A stretch of 64,000 nt of DNA from Nemopilema nomurai. Taxonomy: Eukaryota > Cnidaria > Scyphozoa > Rhizostomeae > Rhizostomatidae. A program made the position numbers and the translations under genes. The stretch lies in the NCBI GenBank assembly GCA_003864495.1, contig ML133496.1, forward strand, positions 1,108,820 through 1,172,819. Direction: 5' to 3'. This document shows, one piece after another, positions 40,159-54,642 of the stretch; position 1 is the first letter of the stretch, and every line of letters starts with the position of its first letter. The notes under the pieces are model-generated. The model made no database searches. It saw only the letters and a program-made list of their open reading frames with translations, and had not been told where the DNA came from.

Positions 40159-40369
40159 GGAGTGCCTTCATTGTCAATAATAGGATTATCACTCCTAAAC
40201 TGACTGTGTTAATTTTTGGGCTGGCCCTTAACCTTATGTGTCATCCGGACACGCAAAATAAAAAGAAAAACTCGTTGATATTGCGAGTTTATGTCGCCAA
40301 TACGCAAAAACACGCGTTTTTCCCCTCACGGGCCTAGACATATATGACAGACAAATCGGCCCTACATAC

Positions 40370-41007
40370 ATGGAGTGCATAGCTTTTATCGCCAGACTGC
40401 GTAATAACCCATTCTAGAAATTTAACTATTCCTATAAACTCTAATGTAATTTGCTGGTGCAGTGAAAAAATTTCACTGCAGCCGTTAATTGCTGTCAAAT
40501 CTCAAGCAATATCTAAATGTTCAAAACAAAGTAACTCGCGTCCTAACAACATGAATTTTTCAGTATAAACTAAGTTAAAGATCAAGATTTCAATTCTGAT
40601 GTTCATTTTTGAGAAAGAGCCGTGGATGCCAAGATAAAAATCGATGACCTCAACCCGAATCGGAGAAAACATGGAATGCATAGTTTTTATCTGAACATTT
40701 GGCAAAAGTTGATCATTTGGGCAATGAATTAACCCATTTTTGTAAAAATTCGCCTTTACCTATACATTTCAATGGAATTCGCCGCTGCAATGAGAAATGT
40801 TCACTGCTGCAGGAAATTACGTTCATGTCTAAAAAACTAAAAATCTAAACATTCAAAACAAAGTAATTCGCGACCAAAGGGTCCAAACAACATGAATTTT
40901 TCAATATAAACCAATTTTATGATGAAGATTTCAATTCTGATGTTTATTTTTGAGACATTGCGAGATACAAAACCAATGACATCAACCCGGCTCGGATAAT
41001 ATAACAC
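40370..41007. repeat. Diverged ~301-bp tandem duplication
   Basis: Copy 1 starts at 40,370 (ATGGAGTGCATAGCTTTTATC) and copy 2 at 40,671 (ATGGAATGCATAGTTTTTATC). The two stay alignable through CATGAATTTTTCA, GATTTCAATTCTGATGTT and ATCAACCCG, with small gaps. Copy 2 fades near 41,007. Divergence suggests an old duplication of an unknown non-coding sequence. Confidence 0.65.
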
Positions 41008-41440
41008 TTTCTCGTAACTATTTTCGAATAACAATGAATCATTGATAATCTATATTAATTGAAAGTGCCATAAATTGGAAATTTTCATGAAAATCACTTA
41101 TTGAAATATAGAAGAACCCAGTCAGGCAATATGGATTACTTATTGCTTTGGACAAGAGGTAGCTTTGTTTAATATTTCAGATTTGCTCTATACCCTCTGA
41201 GGCTTGTTCTGAAGAACTGCGATGTTAAGATAGGGTTATTAAAAACACAGAGGCTGAAGACTATAAATTCAATTTTAAAGCAAAGTAAGTTATGGGAAGA
41301 AAATGTGTTTTTTCTTGATAAAACAAATTTGAAGAATTAACAAAAGTCAATTTTATTGAAAACGAACAATTCACAATCTTATCAAAAGACTGATACCCCA
41401 AAATTACTTCCAACATCAAACTTTTTTAGGTGTGGACCTC

Positions 41441-41501
41441 AAAGGCATCAAGTGTCATTTTTAACTGGCAGGCCAAAAGGCATCAAGTGGCATTTTTAAC
41501 T
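41441..41501. repeat. 26-bp direct repeat, period 35
   Basis: AAAGGCATCAAGTG followed by CATTTTTAACT occurs twice, differing at one base. This is a minor local duplication. Confidence 0.75.
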
Positions 41502-42037
41502 AGTATGCATGAAATGTGTGGAAATGTTTTTTTCAATAGGCATGTGATTAATATGGAAGTAAAACTTGGTGTGATAGGGCAAAAATAAGGGCAGAACATG
41601 AGCAAAAAGGGTGGTGACAAAATAAATTATGTTAGCTTTGCAGATAAATATTATTTGAAAAAAGAAACATTGCATACCTTTAAGAAATGAAAATCATATT
41701 TTGAAATTATCTCCTCTGAATTCAATTAACCAAGCTGCTTTAAGTAGGAATTATGGTACATAGGCTGTGATTATAAAACCTGTGTATCTAAAATGACAAT
41801 TTATCAGGATTTCCACCAACAGGAAGAGCAACCAAAACTTCAACCTCTTTAATGAAATGCTTTTAAATGCTCTAAGAAGTGGGTGTGTTGCATTTTAACA
41901 ACAGTTTCCAACTATGACCTATGTAGATTCCATATTCCAGTGCCAACAACATCAAGTGACCTCTTTTATCCACAAGGAGAAACCACTAGCTTAACTTCTA
42001 TTCTGTATTTTGCTTATAACTGGTACTATATAATTCT

Positions 42038-45897
<3,860 letters not shown>

Positions 45898-47358
45898 CGT
45901 TTCCCTAGTTTGACTAGTAATAAATCATGCAAACAACAAAATTTAGATAAAATAGCTGGATTTTAAACGTCTTTTATAGGAAATACCACGGGTAGGAAAC
46001 TGCGTTGTCGATAGCCACGTCAAGAATTTCACAGGTACAGGTACGAGGTAGATGAGGTGGCCTCTCTTTCAAGTGCAGGCTGTTCTTACCCATTTTCAGG
46101 TGATTTTTGGGACTGTGGGGCCCCTGTTTGAAAATGTTTCGTTTGTCAAGAATGTTCTTCAAGCTCTTTTCCGTTGAAATCATTATGCCTCAAGGTCGTG
46201 CCTTTTCAATTTTTTCATAAGTACGGAGCCCCTTCTTGGTTACCAAAAGCGTGGGGCCTGGGGCCATGGCCCCCTTGCCCCCTAAAACTGCCACCATACA
46301 CAACATATATACCATACAAATAGGAGTTTCTACATTTAATCGTCAAGTTTAGCAGTCAACTGAATTCCTTTAAGCAATTGTGTTCAGCTTCCAAAATTTC
46401 TTGAAAATTGAGGATCATTTTTTGATTATTATGATTATTTCATTGATGTGATGAACATGTCTGTTGTAGATTATGAATATGAAAAAATATTGGATAAAAT
46501 GGTCATGACTGGATAATGATAAATACAAGAACAGGTCAAATGTCAGTTTTGTTGCCTGCAACTGTCACATATTGGCTTGACCATTAACAAATTGGCTAAA
46601 GAGTTTCAATTTAAACTTAGAATAATTTGAACAAATGTTTAATTATTGTCCATTACTGCACTTTTGGGTCTACAAGATTATAATAGTCCAAAATCTGGGA
46701 TGGTTAACTTTCAGCAGAAAAAAATGTGGCAGAAATTATATATCCTGAAAGTGGGAAACAGAAAAACCCTCCTTTATAGAAAAGTCAATCATTTGCTTTT
46801 TAAAAAGCCTCATACTCCATAGACAGTTTTTATCCTGACAAATAAAAAAGGACATGAGCAATATACTCAAAAACAAGAAAAAACAACAATAACATAAGCA
46901 CATTTAATACCAAAGACTTTAGGCAGTAACTTCCTAAAGCCTAGATATCCACAGAACAACAAGTCTGCTTGCCGTCTTAGCTGCCAACTAGCTGTAGTCT
47001 CAAAGCCTAAGGTTAGAAACATATTCGCCTGATGACCACAACAGAGCTAGTGCTACTTCATCTTTGTGTCATCATTGACGAATGTGCGAGCAGGATGACA
47101 GTTGGTATATAAATATAAACAAAAGTTCTCTAATGAAAGAGCTATAAACAAAGAGGATATTTACTAAAACATAAAAATTGTCTGTTAGAGTATGGACAAC
47201 AGTTGCGGCTTTCTTCAACATGATGATGTACATCCTTCCCATCAATGTAAACCTAGTCATGGTTCAGTCTTTGAAGCCCAGCTCTCTCTAAAACTTTCTC
47301 AGCAACATTGTTTTTATTCTTTGACTGGTCACCTTTTGCTCTGGTAAAGCACTTTGCT
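45898..47358. other. Spacer upstream of ARF and downstream of LSM8
   Basis: This holds the ARF 5' UTR and promoter at the left and the LSM8 3' UTR at the right. A GC-rich segment near 46,245-46,285, with the palindrome GGGGCCATGGCCCC, echoes the one at the end of the hAT-like MITE at 35.6 kb. No gene is visible. Confidence 0.5.
47313..47318 (-). terminator. Poly(A) signal of LSM8
   Basis: TTTATT on the plus strand reads AATAAA on the minus strand, about 40 bases after the LSM8 stop codon. Confidence 0.55.
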
Positions 47359-48878
47359 TCAGTAAACAACTGGGTTGAGAGGCTCAGCTTTGACATTGGC
47401 TAAATCAAGGCCTGAATCTACATCATCATCGATTTCTCCAATTACTGCCCTGAAAAAATAAAATGTTTGTGCTGAAGCTAGTTAAAAGTAGTGTTAAATT
47501 CTATAACTATAACTATAGTAAAGTTTATTATGCAGGACCTTTTCCTTATAAATGCAAGTCTTTAATCAAAAGGCTCTTTTTCAAACATCTGTCTTTTTTC
47601 TCAAAAACTTTTCTAAAAAAGACATCAGATTTAGATTGTGGAAAAATAGAAGCTGTTCTTCTTCTGTTACATATCAGTTGTAGAAAAAACATTTAGTTCC
47701 TTGCATTGCTTTGCAATCTATATCTCCTAAGAAAAGCATATCATTTGCAATATTGAGAGCTTTTCAAAAAACCATCTTGTACACAATGGTTGCCATTACA
47801 AAAGGACCTCATTTTGGCCCATGGTTCAATCAAACACTCTTCATACACATGGCTACTTTCATGGAGGAAATAACTTAGGAAAAATCCTTTACCAAGGTGA
47901 AACAGCACTGCTACTATATCTTGATCCAAAAACAATGCAAAAAGATTTATAACACGATTTCAAGTTATTATAACAGAGTTGAACTTACACATTGTCTCCT
48001 CTGACAATGTAGAGGCCCAGAACTACTTGCTCAATGCCAGCTGCAGATGAAAAAACTCTTTCATGGCTTTCGTCTAATATTAAGTTCACTGTTTGATCAA
48101 ATCCTTTCAAGGTACCCTTGGAAGAAAACATTGATAATTAAATGGTGCTGCAATTGAAATGCAGTATTAATGCTTCACCAATCCATTTCATTGTGGCTCC
48201 AGTTGTATGTAACAGTTTGCATTGGACGAAATAGTTTCAGTTTTCATTGAGTTATTAATCAATCTTAAATACAATTCTAAACAACTTACGATACAATTGA
48301 AAATATTACAATTAATGAATGTATAACATATAAATCAAATAGAATATCCAATTAAATAGAATAAATCAATCAATGGGTGAAAGAGATAGACATACCACAA
48401 TCATTCTGCCATCTTGGGTGACAATTGCCACCATATCTAAACAAATTAATTAAGGGTTTAACAATCTATTTACGATATTAACCTATATTAACAATATTTA
48501 TGCTAACAATATTTATATTTATGTATGATAGTACCAAACATTCACATTCATGCTGCGAGCAAACACGGAGCATAAGCGTTTGTTGTTGCCAAACAAGATT
48601 GCAAAGCAAAGGCCCACCTTGTAGAACGTTATCAATTATTCTATACTTTGCACTTTTAAGACAGGCATCCTGCGAGCTCAGCAAATGTAACACAACATGG
48701 CTGCGTCCAACATTTCCAAAAAAGTGGAAAAAGCGCAAAAAAAATTAGTTTTATTCAGATAAGATCGACCTACGCCAAAGAAGTAATACCAATTTTGACA
48801 AACAAACAAATTGCGCATTTCTCTGTGCTAATGTGCGTAAAGGATACGTCCCATGTAGCTTTCTAAGCTGGTTGCCAT
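47359..48878 (-). CDS. LSM8: LSM8, U6 snRNA-associated Sm-like protein
   Basis: LSM8 is the subunit that distinguishes the nuclear LSM2-8 ring, which binds the U-rich 3' end of U6 snRNA, from the cytoplasmic LSM1-7 decay ring. Four exons, 48878-48848, 48436-48396, 48116-47989 and 47449-47359, join in phase to 96 residues, the same as human. Exon 1 encodes MATSLESYMG, and its donor (GTATCC) is weaker than the others. Sm1 (VAIVTQDGRMIVGTLKGFDQTVNLIL) spans exons 2-3. DESHERVFSSAAGIEQVVLGLYIVRGDNV is almost identical to human, and the end DLANVKAEPLNPVVY matches the LSM8-specific C-terminus. Only exon 1 was placed by weak evidence (resemblance of SLESYM to the human SALENYI start and matching phase). 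It is divergent from the TATDN2-like gene, 141 bases away. Confidence 0.93.
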
Positions 48879-49019
48879 CTTGGATGTTCCTTGTGCTCAT
48901 TGCGAGGCGAAGATGATGCAACAACAACAACAAGTTCATTGTGGTGGTAGAAAGAAGGCGCCGGTAGAGGAATTGCTTTGGTGAACTGATCTTGAATACT
49001 GAAAGAACCGTAGATTAGT
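48879..49019. promoter_or_regulatory. Shared upstream region of LSM8 and the TATDN2-like gene
   Basis: Only 141 bases separate the two divergent start codons, so the promoters must be shared or overlapping. No TATA box stands out. Bidirectionality is inferred from spacing. Confidence 0.5.
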
Positions 49020-49967
49020 ATGGATAAAACATATTGCGATAATTGTGAAGAGCCAGGACATCAAAGGGAAAACTGTACTTCATTGCCGATAGCAAATCTG
49101 AAAGCAGCCCAATCGAAAAACGGGAGAGGTTTCGAATTCCAGGAACCTAGAAGCGACATTAAAATAGTTGATACACATTGTCATGTAGATGCAGTTTTTG
49201 AGAGAATAAGACATAGAGGTAATTATGAAGAGTTCAAATCATTTGTTCGTTTCCCACCAAACATACGCGGATGCATTTCTTCATTTAGTGATCCAGTTTG
49301 TTATGGATCATTGGGCATGTGGGAAGACTTGTTTACCGAGGATGGTGTGTGGGGTACGTTTGGTATACATCCCCATAGCGCTAAGTATTACAACGACGAT
49401 CTAGAAGCTAAACTGATATCATGTCTAAAGCATCCCAAGGCATTGGCTGTAGGAGAGTGTGGACTTGATTATTCGGCAAGAAGCGCATCACCGAGAGACC
49501 AGCAACATGCGGCATTTCGGCGGCAGCTGAGGGTCGCTGTGCACTTTGACAAGCCCGTGGTGATCCACTGTCGGGAAGCCGAGACAGACTGCTTTCAAAT
49601 CATGAAGGATGCCCTGCCCTCAAACTGGAAAATCCACCTCCATTGTTACACTGGCGATTCATCACAAGCTGAAGAGTATTTGTCTCATTTCCCAAACCTC
49701 TATTTTGGTGTCACAAATTTAGTAACCTATCCAACTGCCACCCAGGTGCACCATGTCACAACTGATTTGCCATTGCGAAAGCTGGTTCTTGAAACAGATG
49801 CTCCATACTTTGTTCCAAACCGTTTAAAAGGCACAACAAGATTCAGTACTCCAGGTATGGTCATGTATGTTGCTGCAAAATTAGCAGAATTTCATAGGTG
49901 CTCATTGGACAAAGTCCTGGAAACATGTCAGAAGAATGCTGAAAATCTTTATGGGATATCATTTTAA
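49020..49967 (+). CDS. TATDN2: TATDN2-like TatD nuclease with N-terminal zinc knuckle
   Basis: TatD proteins are metal-dependent TIM-barrel hydrolases with DNase activity. This uninterrupted 315-codon frame starts MDKTYC and ends in TAA. Residues 6-19 form a CCHC zinc knuckle (CX2CX4HX4C), usually an RNA or single-strand nucleic-acid binding module. From about residue 48 the TatD domain is complete: metal ligands H53 and H55 (DTHCH), GIHPHSAKYY, E146 (GECGLDYS), H183 (VIHCRE), H208 (HLHCY) and D260 (LETDAPYF). Spacing and words such as HPKALAVGE and CREAE match the TATDN2 branch rather than TATDN1/3. Human TATDN2 has a long N-terminal extension which, as I recall it, has no zinc knuckle; here the extension is only about 47 residues. 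The lack of introns, among intron-rich neighbours, raises the possibility of a retrocopy. It shares its upstream region with LSM8. Confidence 0.88.
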   Translation: MDKTYCDNCEEPGHQRENCTSLPIANLKAAQSKNGRGFEFQEPRSDIKIVDTHCHVDAVFERIRHRGNYEEFKSFVRFPPNIRGCISSFSDPVCYGSLGMWEDLFTEDGVWGTFGIHPHSAKYYNDDLEAKLISCLKHPKALAVGECGLDYSARSASPRDQQHAAFRRQLRVAVHFDKPVVIHCREAETDCFQIMKDALPSNWKIHLHCYTGDSSQAEEYLSHFPNLYFGVTNLVTYPTATQVHHVTTDLPLRKLVLETDAPYFVPNRLKGTTRFSTPGMVMYVAAKLAEFHRCSLDKVLETCQKNAENLYGISF

Positions 49968-50776
49968 CTGAGAGTATTTATGTGAGGTAATTTTAAGACA
50001 AATTTTAAGATGTAAAAATGCTGTGTTTAGTTGTTTTATCACATTTACAACATGACTCTTAAAAAGAGATTGCATTTATGTAGCCAAACTACTGCATTCT
50101 TGAAGGTATAAAATTCTTAGTTGTTTTAAATTATTAACCTTGCATAATATTTTAAACTAAAAATTAGCAAAAGTTAAAGTATGAAAAATGACAAAAGGCT
50201 AATATTTTATCTTTTGAGTTGCTTTTTCTGAAATCTAATGGGGGCTGACAGTGGATATGTAGATTTCGAAATTAGCACCTGGGATGGTTAGTCCTTAAAG
50301 GGGAGCTTTTTCCACAGGGGTGGTTGATGCAGCAGGGGCACTTAATAATTTTTGCTCATACCACATAAGGAGAAAGTTTATTTCGATTATTTTCCTGTTC
50401 TTTTTCTAAAGAAGATTATAACAAACGTATTACACACTTTGTGAAAAAGGCCTTATAGAATGCCAGTTTCTTTTTCTTCTTAATGGTCAAAATTGAAAAA
50501 TTCTGGAGGGCTTTTTTAGAAAGACTGCTTTATTCCAGGGCGCTTGTTTGGCAGTGGTGGTTATTTGGCAGGGGGCATTAATTTCTTGATTTATGGTATA
50601 TGTTCAAGTGCCTTTTTAGGTTTCTTCAATTTATTAATTCTAGTGGCCAATTAACCAAAGTAGCAGATGAGTCTGTTAACTAGTTTTTCTCAAGTATTTT
50701 TAAACTAAAAATTCACAACAGTATATATGTTCAGGGAAAGATAAATCAGTCACTCCATCAAAAAGTCTACATAAAT
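49968..50776. other. Convergent 3' flanks of the TATDN2-like gene and MFSD3
   Basis: AT-rich sequence between two genes ending towards each other; presumably both 3' UTRs. No exon, RNA gene or strong repeat is visible. Confidence 0.5.
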
Positions 50777-52782
50777 TCATTTTTTCTTTTGATGTAGATT
50801 AATAGCTAATGGAATTGTTTGAGTTCTTGATAAAAAATTGATACATGTTATAAACAGAACAAATAAGTCCAAAATACAACACATGAAAAAAAAATTTTCA
50901 TATCCAACATTCTCTGTGATTAAACCTGCAGACAGTTTCAACAGCAGCTTCCCAAGAACTTCACATGTTGCCAATATCGTGAAATGCAAAGCGTGATAAT
51001 TGTCAGGAAGTTTTTTGGACATCATCATCATTGCAGTAAATGTTGCTGTAGTTATAGTTCCAGCCAGCAGTTGGAATGTGCTTTCGACAATGATGTGTAA
51101 CATAAAATTACTTGTGATTGTTACTAGAAATACACTGTACATAATTAACACAAATGATCTTGCAGTTGTGACCAGAAAAATGAGATGGTACACTTCAATT
51201 CTGAAAGAAAATAGTGTAAAAGAAGTCAATAAAGTTTCATAAAAGCGGTTGCTACAAGACACTTGATATTGCAAAATGTTAAACTTTCTTCATAAAAATT
51301 TACTAAGAGCACTGGCTGCAAATAATGTAATGAACTGGGCCACTTGTCTAGTGTTGAAAATAATCTGACAAAGTATTCTGTGAACCAGTCTGATTTATAG
51401 CGTTGTCGGTTTGAAAAGCAATACATGTTTGCAACCATGGCTGTGGTCATGGGTTTGCTATCAATTTTTTCTTTGTTAGTATACATGCTAACAAAATAAA
51501 TGACTCAATTTGCTTTCTGCCAATGTGGTCTTCACATTGCCTTTCCAAGAATCCGGAACAAGAATCGCTTTTCAAAACAGCTGAGAGGAGTATGATAAAT
51601 TGCTGGGATTAAATCGAGTGACAATGAGTCAATACTTCTAAAGCACAAACAAAGTTTCAAGGAAAAGATTATTTGTGATATTCTGAGTTGTCTTGTACAT
51701 GAAACCATAATCAATTCAAGATGTTTATTTAAATTACACAAAGTCAGCCTATATTGATGCTCAGACGATGTAAGGGAAATTTTTTCCTTAGATTAATCAA
51801 ACACAGAAACAATTTGATAAAAAAAGTTTAGAAAGGAGCCAACCTGAACTTTGAAATGAGTATACCACCGAAAGATGATCCTGCAATTGAGAAAATTTGA
51901 CCAAAGATTCCAGAGACCATTCCGACACGATTCAAACTCACATCATTATCAATAAGATGAAGTGGATACATTGAAGCAAATCCTTGCTCTCCCATTTTGT
52001 AGAAAAACACAAAAACCAGCATCCATAGCTGCTCTCTGGAAATAAACACTTTTAGTATCTTTCCATTTGTTGGACAAGAAGCCTTTTCTCCCATATGAGT
52101 AGACTTCTGTAGATGATTTGTGCAAAACAAGTTGGAGCATTTCACAAAATAAATTGCAGCCAAGGCATAAAAAAGGCTTTGAAGATATTTAAACTGCAGC
52201 AGACTAATATAGTAGCTCATAGATATCAGGAGCCCACCACCAAAAAGAATTCCAATCTTATATCCAACCACATGGCAAATGTTGCAATAACCTAAAAAAG
52301 AGGATCAAACCAGAAATTTTTATAAACATTTAGAATATTTTTTCAACAGAAGATTACTTGAAAGTGGAATGTTATCTTACCTAAATCCTTTGCATCAAAC
52401 TCTTTATGGCCAGAGCATCAACAGCTATATCCAATGATGCAGAAAAAAAGTTCATCAGGACCAACGTGGACAAAAACAAGGTGTTGCTCAGCCTTGAGTC
52501 GAGACATAAAGAAAAGAGAGAGAGAAAACTAAGGCAGATTGCAACCCACTTCCTTCCAGTACCTCCAAATCTGTCAAAAAGGTTTGCCCATGTAAATTTC
52601 AAAATCCACGGTAGGCTAACTAAATTAGAAAGCCCTATGAATGAAAGTTCAGTCCCTTGTCTCCTCATTACTAGAGGAATGTACTTTGTTTGCAAACCAT
52701 AGGGAACACCTTGCAGGAAATACAAAAAGCTGATCTCCAGGAGAAGCTTTACGTCTCTCTTGAACAAATTATCCAAAGTCAT
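50777..52782 (-). CDS. MFSD3: MFSD3, major facilitator transporter, with apparent one-base frameshift
   Basis: MFSD3 is an orphan solute carrier of the major facilitator superfamily; its substrate is not settled. Three exons, 52782-52381, 52291-51844 and 51200-50777, total 1,274 coding bases, one short of a multiple of three. Matches to human MFSD3 are clear: YFLQGVPYGLQTKYIPLV in TM1, LPWILKFTWANLFDRFG, DIAVDALAI, VVGYKIGILFGG, FYKMGEQGFASMYPLHLID, SIAGSSFGGILISKF and TTATFTAMM. Right after DALAI the frame slips: as written it ends at a TAG exactly at the exon 1 donor, whereas one more base near 52,403-52,405 would give KEFDAKDLG, the same length as human, and lead in phase into exon 2. Corrected, the protein is 424 residues (human 412). 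Using a weak upstream donor (GTTTGA) is an alternative that drops eight residues. The cause is a sequencing error or a real mutation. Confidence 0.88.
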
Positions 52783-53079
52783 GGCACTTCCTGTGCGTAT
52801 CAATGCAATAGTACTTTCAGCAAGTAGTTATCGATTGAAATAAAACTATACCAGCGCGTAACCACTTTCCAATATTCAAGGTCCGATTATGGACTTTGAT
52901 TCATGCCCCATTTTTGAGCAGCCATTACTTAGCTGCCTCTCTCTCGTGTTGCTAACGGTCCAGCTGGTTGTTGTGAAGCACGAAATGGAAGTAAAAAGTA
53001 AATATATTTGATGTAGTGATAATCAAATCTTGGCGGTTTGTTTGGTTTAAAAAAGGTAACCAGCATGTATTATTGATTT
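52783..53079. promoter_or_regulatory. Upstream region between MFSD3 and the C19orf44 homologue
   Basis: 297 bases separate divergent start codons; both 5' UTRs and promoters are expected here. No canonical TATA box is evident. Confidence 0.4.
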
Positions 53080-54642
53080 ATGCTAATAAGCAAAATGATG
53101 CGACAAAACTCAGGTGGCAAAGCTAAGTGGAAGATGGGCCTACAAAAGCTTAGGCGCCAGAGTACGGTCTCCGAATTTTCTAACGGAGACTTACAAGCAA
53201 GTCATTCACTGATGGACGAAGAACCCTCCGAAGATGAAATGCAGGACTACCTTGCCAGGCTAAAGAAGAAGACTGGTCTGAATCAGCTATGGAGTGGACG
53301 TAAATTTGAGGAAGCAATTGATAAAGACCCGGACATTGATCTATCCGAAGAGCCTAAGTTAAGATCAGGCACTTTGAAAGATCTGACACTTGATAGTGAC
53401 GAGGAAGATTTGAGAAAGTTCATTCATAACCTAACTGATGGAGAAGATGATGTTATTTCAGAACAAGAAGAGCCACCTCAGACTGCTTCTTCGAAGAGTG
53501 ATTTCAATTTGATGAAGAATATAAATTTTGCAGAGCCTACAGATAGTGCGTATGGGAAGCTTCAGGTTGATACTGATGATGAAAAAGATTATATTCCAGT
53601 CATTGGGAGGCCCAATCTTGCAGAGCTTAGTTCAGAAAAGGAGAATGCAAAAAATTCAGCTGAAAGCTCAAGTAGTGATATATTTAGGAATGCAAACATT
53701 AATTTTGTTGGTAGTGAAGTTAGTAGTGTTGAAGTTGATAAAGGAAACAATAGTGATGACACTTTGAAGTCAGTGCTTGATGAAGATGACACTGAATTGT
53801 CCGAAGAGATTCCAGAGCTGCAAGATATGAGCAGGGTAAATACACCACTTGCTAAAAGTGCTGATTACACTGGCTCTAAGTTTGAATCTTATTCAAGTGT
53901 GGAGAGCAGTGTAATTAGCCCCAATCAAACCCCCAGAAAGGAGACAAAAGAGAGAAAAGTGGAGAAAAGGACTAAAGGTGAAAGTAGCAGATCTTCAAGC
54001 TCAAAGAGCTCTGTAGCATCACATAGTAGTACACACGAGAGAAGAAAAGTGAAGGGAAAAGGGAGTCAAGGTTATTCTGAAAGCAGGTCCCATTCAAAAT
54101 CAATGGACAGCACTACAAGTTCATCAAGATCTGCATCAACTTCCTCCTCTTCATCTTCCTCCAAAACAAAAACTAGTGAGGCATCAAAACCAACTAGACC
54201 AGAGAAGAAGCACTCAAAAAAGATTGTGTCTGAGAAAAGAGACAAAATAAAATCAAGCCGGACACAGCAAAGAGTGCCCAAAATTGGACTACAAGATTTA
54301 AGGATGGATGAAGCAATGTTAGAAAATATTGGTGCAGTGAAGTATTTGGACCCATCTCCTATAGCTGGGACGGTTGTTAGTGATGAAGCTCTTGAAGCAG
54401 TCACTGCATATAACCCAACATTGCTTGCTCTAAATGACTTATTGAAATACCAATTGCAGTTAACAAGGCAACATATTGATAATAGTTGGAGACTATATAG
54501 AGCATACACAGAGCCAGATGCTGTTGGAAAACACAAATACACCACTCTTAAACAAACAATGAAATACATAAAGAAGCATGCACCACCAGTAGTTTCATAT
54601 AAGGATGCTCTTAAACAGGTACAGGAGGGAGATGATCTTTAA
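53080..54642 (+). CDS. C19orf44: C19orf44 homologue (DUF4614 protein), single exon
   Basis: The frame is 520 codons from the first ATG; in-frame ATGs at residues 6 and 7 are possible starts. The conserved C-terminal domain (about 410-515) matches human C19orf44: GAVKYLDPSPIAGTVVSDEA, then EAVTAYNPTLLALNDLLKYQL and a helix with YTTLKQTMKYIKKHAPPV ending in SYKDALKQV. The function of this family is not established. The first 280 residues are acidic and Ser-rich with scattered DSDEED-type clusters, and about 290-390 are a Ser/Lys/Arg-rich low-complexity tract, so most of the protein is probably disordered. Human C19orf44 is multi-exon, as I recall; here the coding region has no intron. Transcription starts next to MFSD3 on the other strand. 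Confidence 0.85.
   Translation: MLISKMMRQNSGGKAKWKMGLQKLRRQSTVSEFSNGDLQASHSLMDEEPSEDEMQDYLARLKKKTGLNQLWSGRKFEEAIDKDPDIDLSEEPKLRSGTLKDLTLDSDEEDLRKFIHNLTDGEDDVISEQEEPPQTASSKSDFNLMKNINFAEPTDSAYGKLQVDTDDEKDYIPVIGRPNLAELSSEKENAKNSAESSSSDIFRNANINFVGSEVSSVEVDKGNNSDDTLKSVLDEDDTELSEEIPELQDMSRVNTPLAKSADYTGSKFESYSSVESSVISPNQTPRKETKERKVEKRTKGESSRSSSSKSSVASHSSTHERRKVKGKGSQGYSESRSHSKSMDSTTSSSRSASTSSSSSSSKTKTSEASKPTRPEKKHSKKIVSEKRDKIKSSRTQQRVPKIGLQDLRMDEAMLENIGAVKYLDPSPIAGTVVSDEALEAVTAYNPTLLALNDLLKYQLQLTRQHIDNSWRLYRAYTEPDAVGKHKYTTLKQTMKYIKKHAPPVVSYKDALKQVQEGDDL

Larger units (their letters stand above)
38547..42037. other. Repeat-dense intergenic spacer
   Basis: This spacer lies between the 5' end of the multicopper oxidase gene and the 3' end of the ARF gene. 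It holds a trinucleotide-like AT tract (about 38,945-38,995), two inverted-repeat elements, a 301-bp tandem duplication and a small direct repeat, listed separately. No coding exon is recognised. The multicopper oxidase promoter should lie just right of 38,546. ARF 3' UTR occupies the right edge. Confidence 0.5.
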
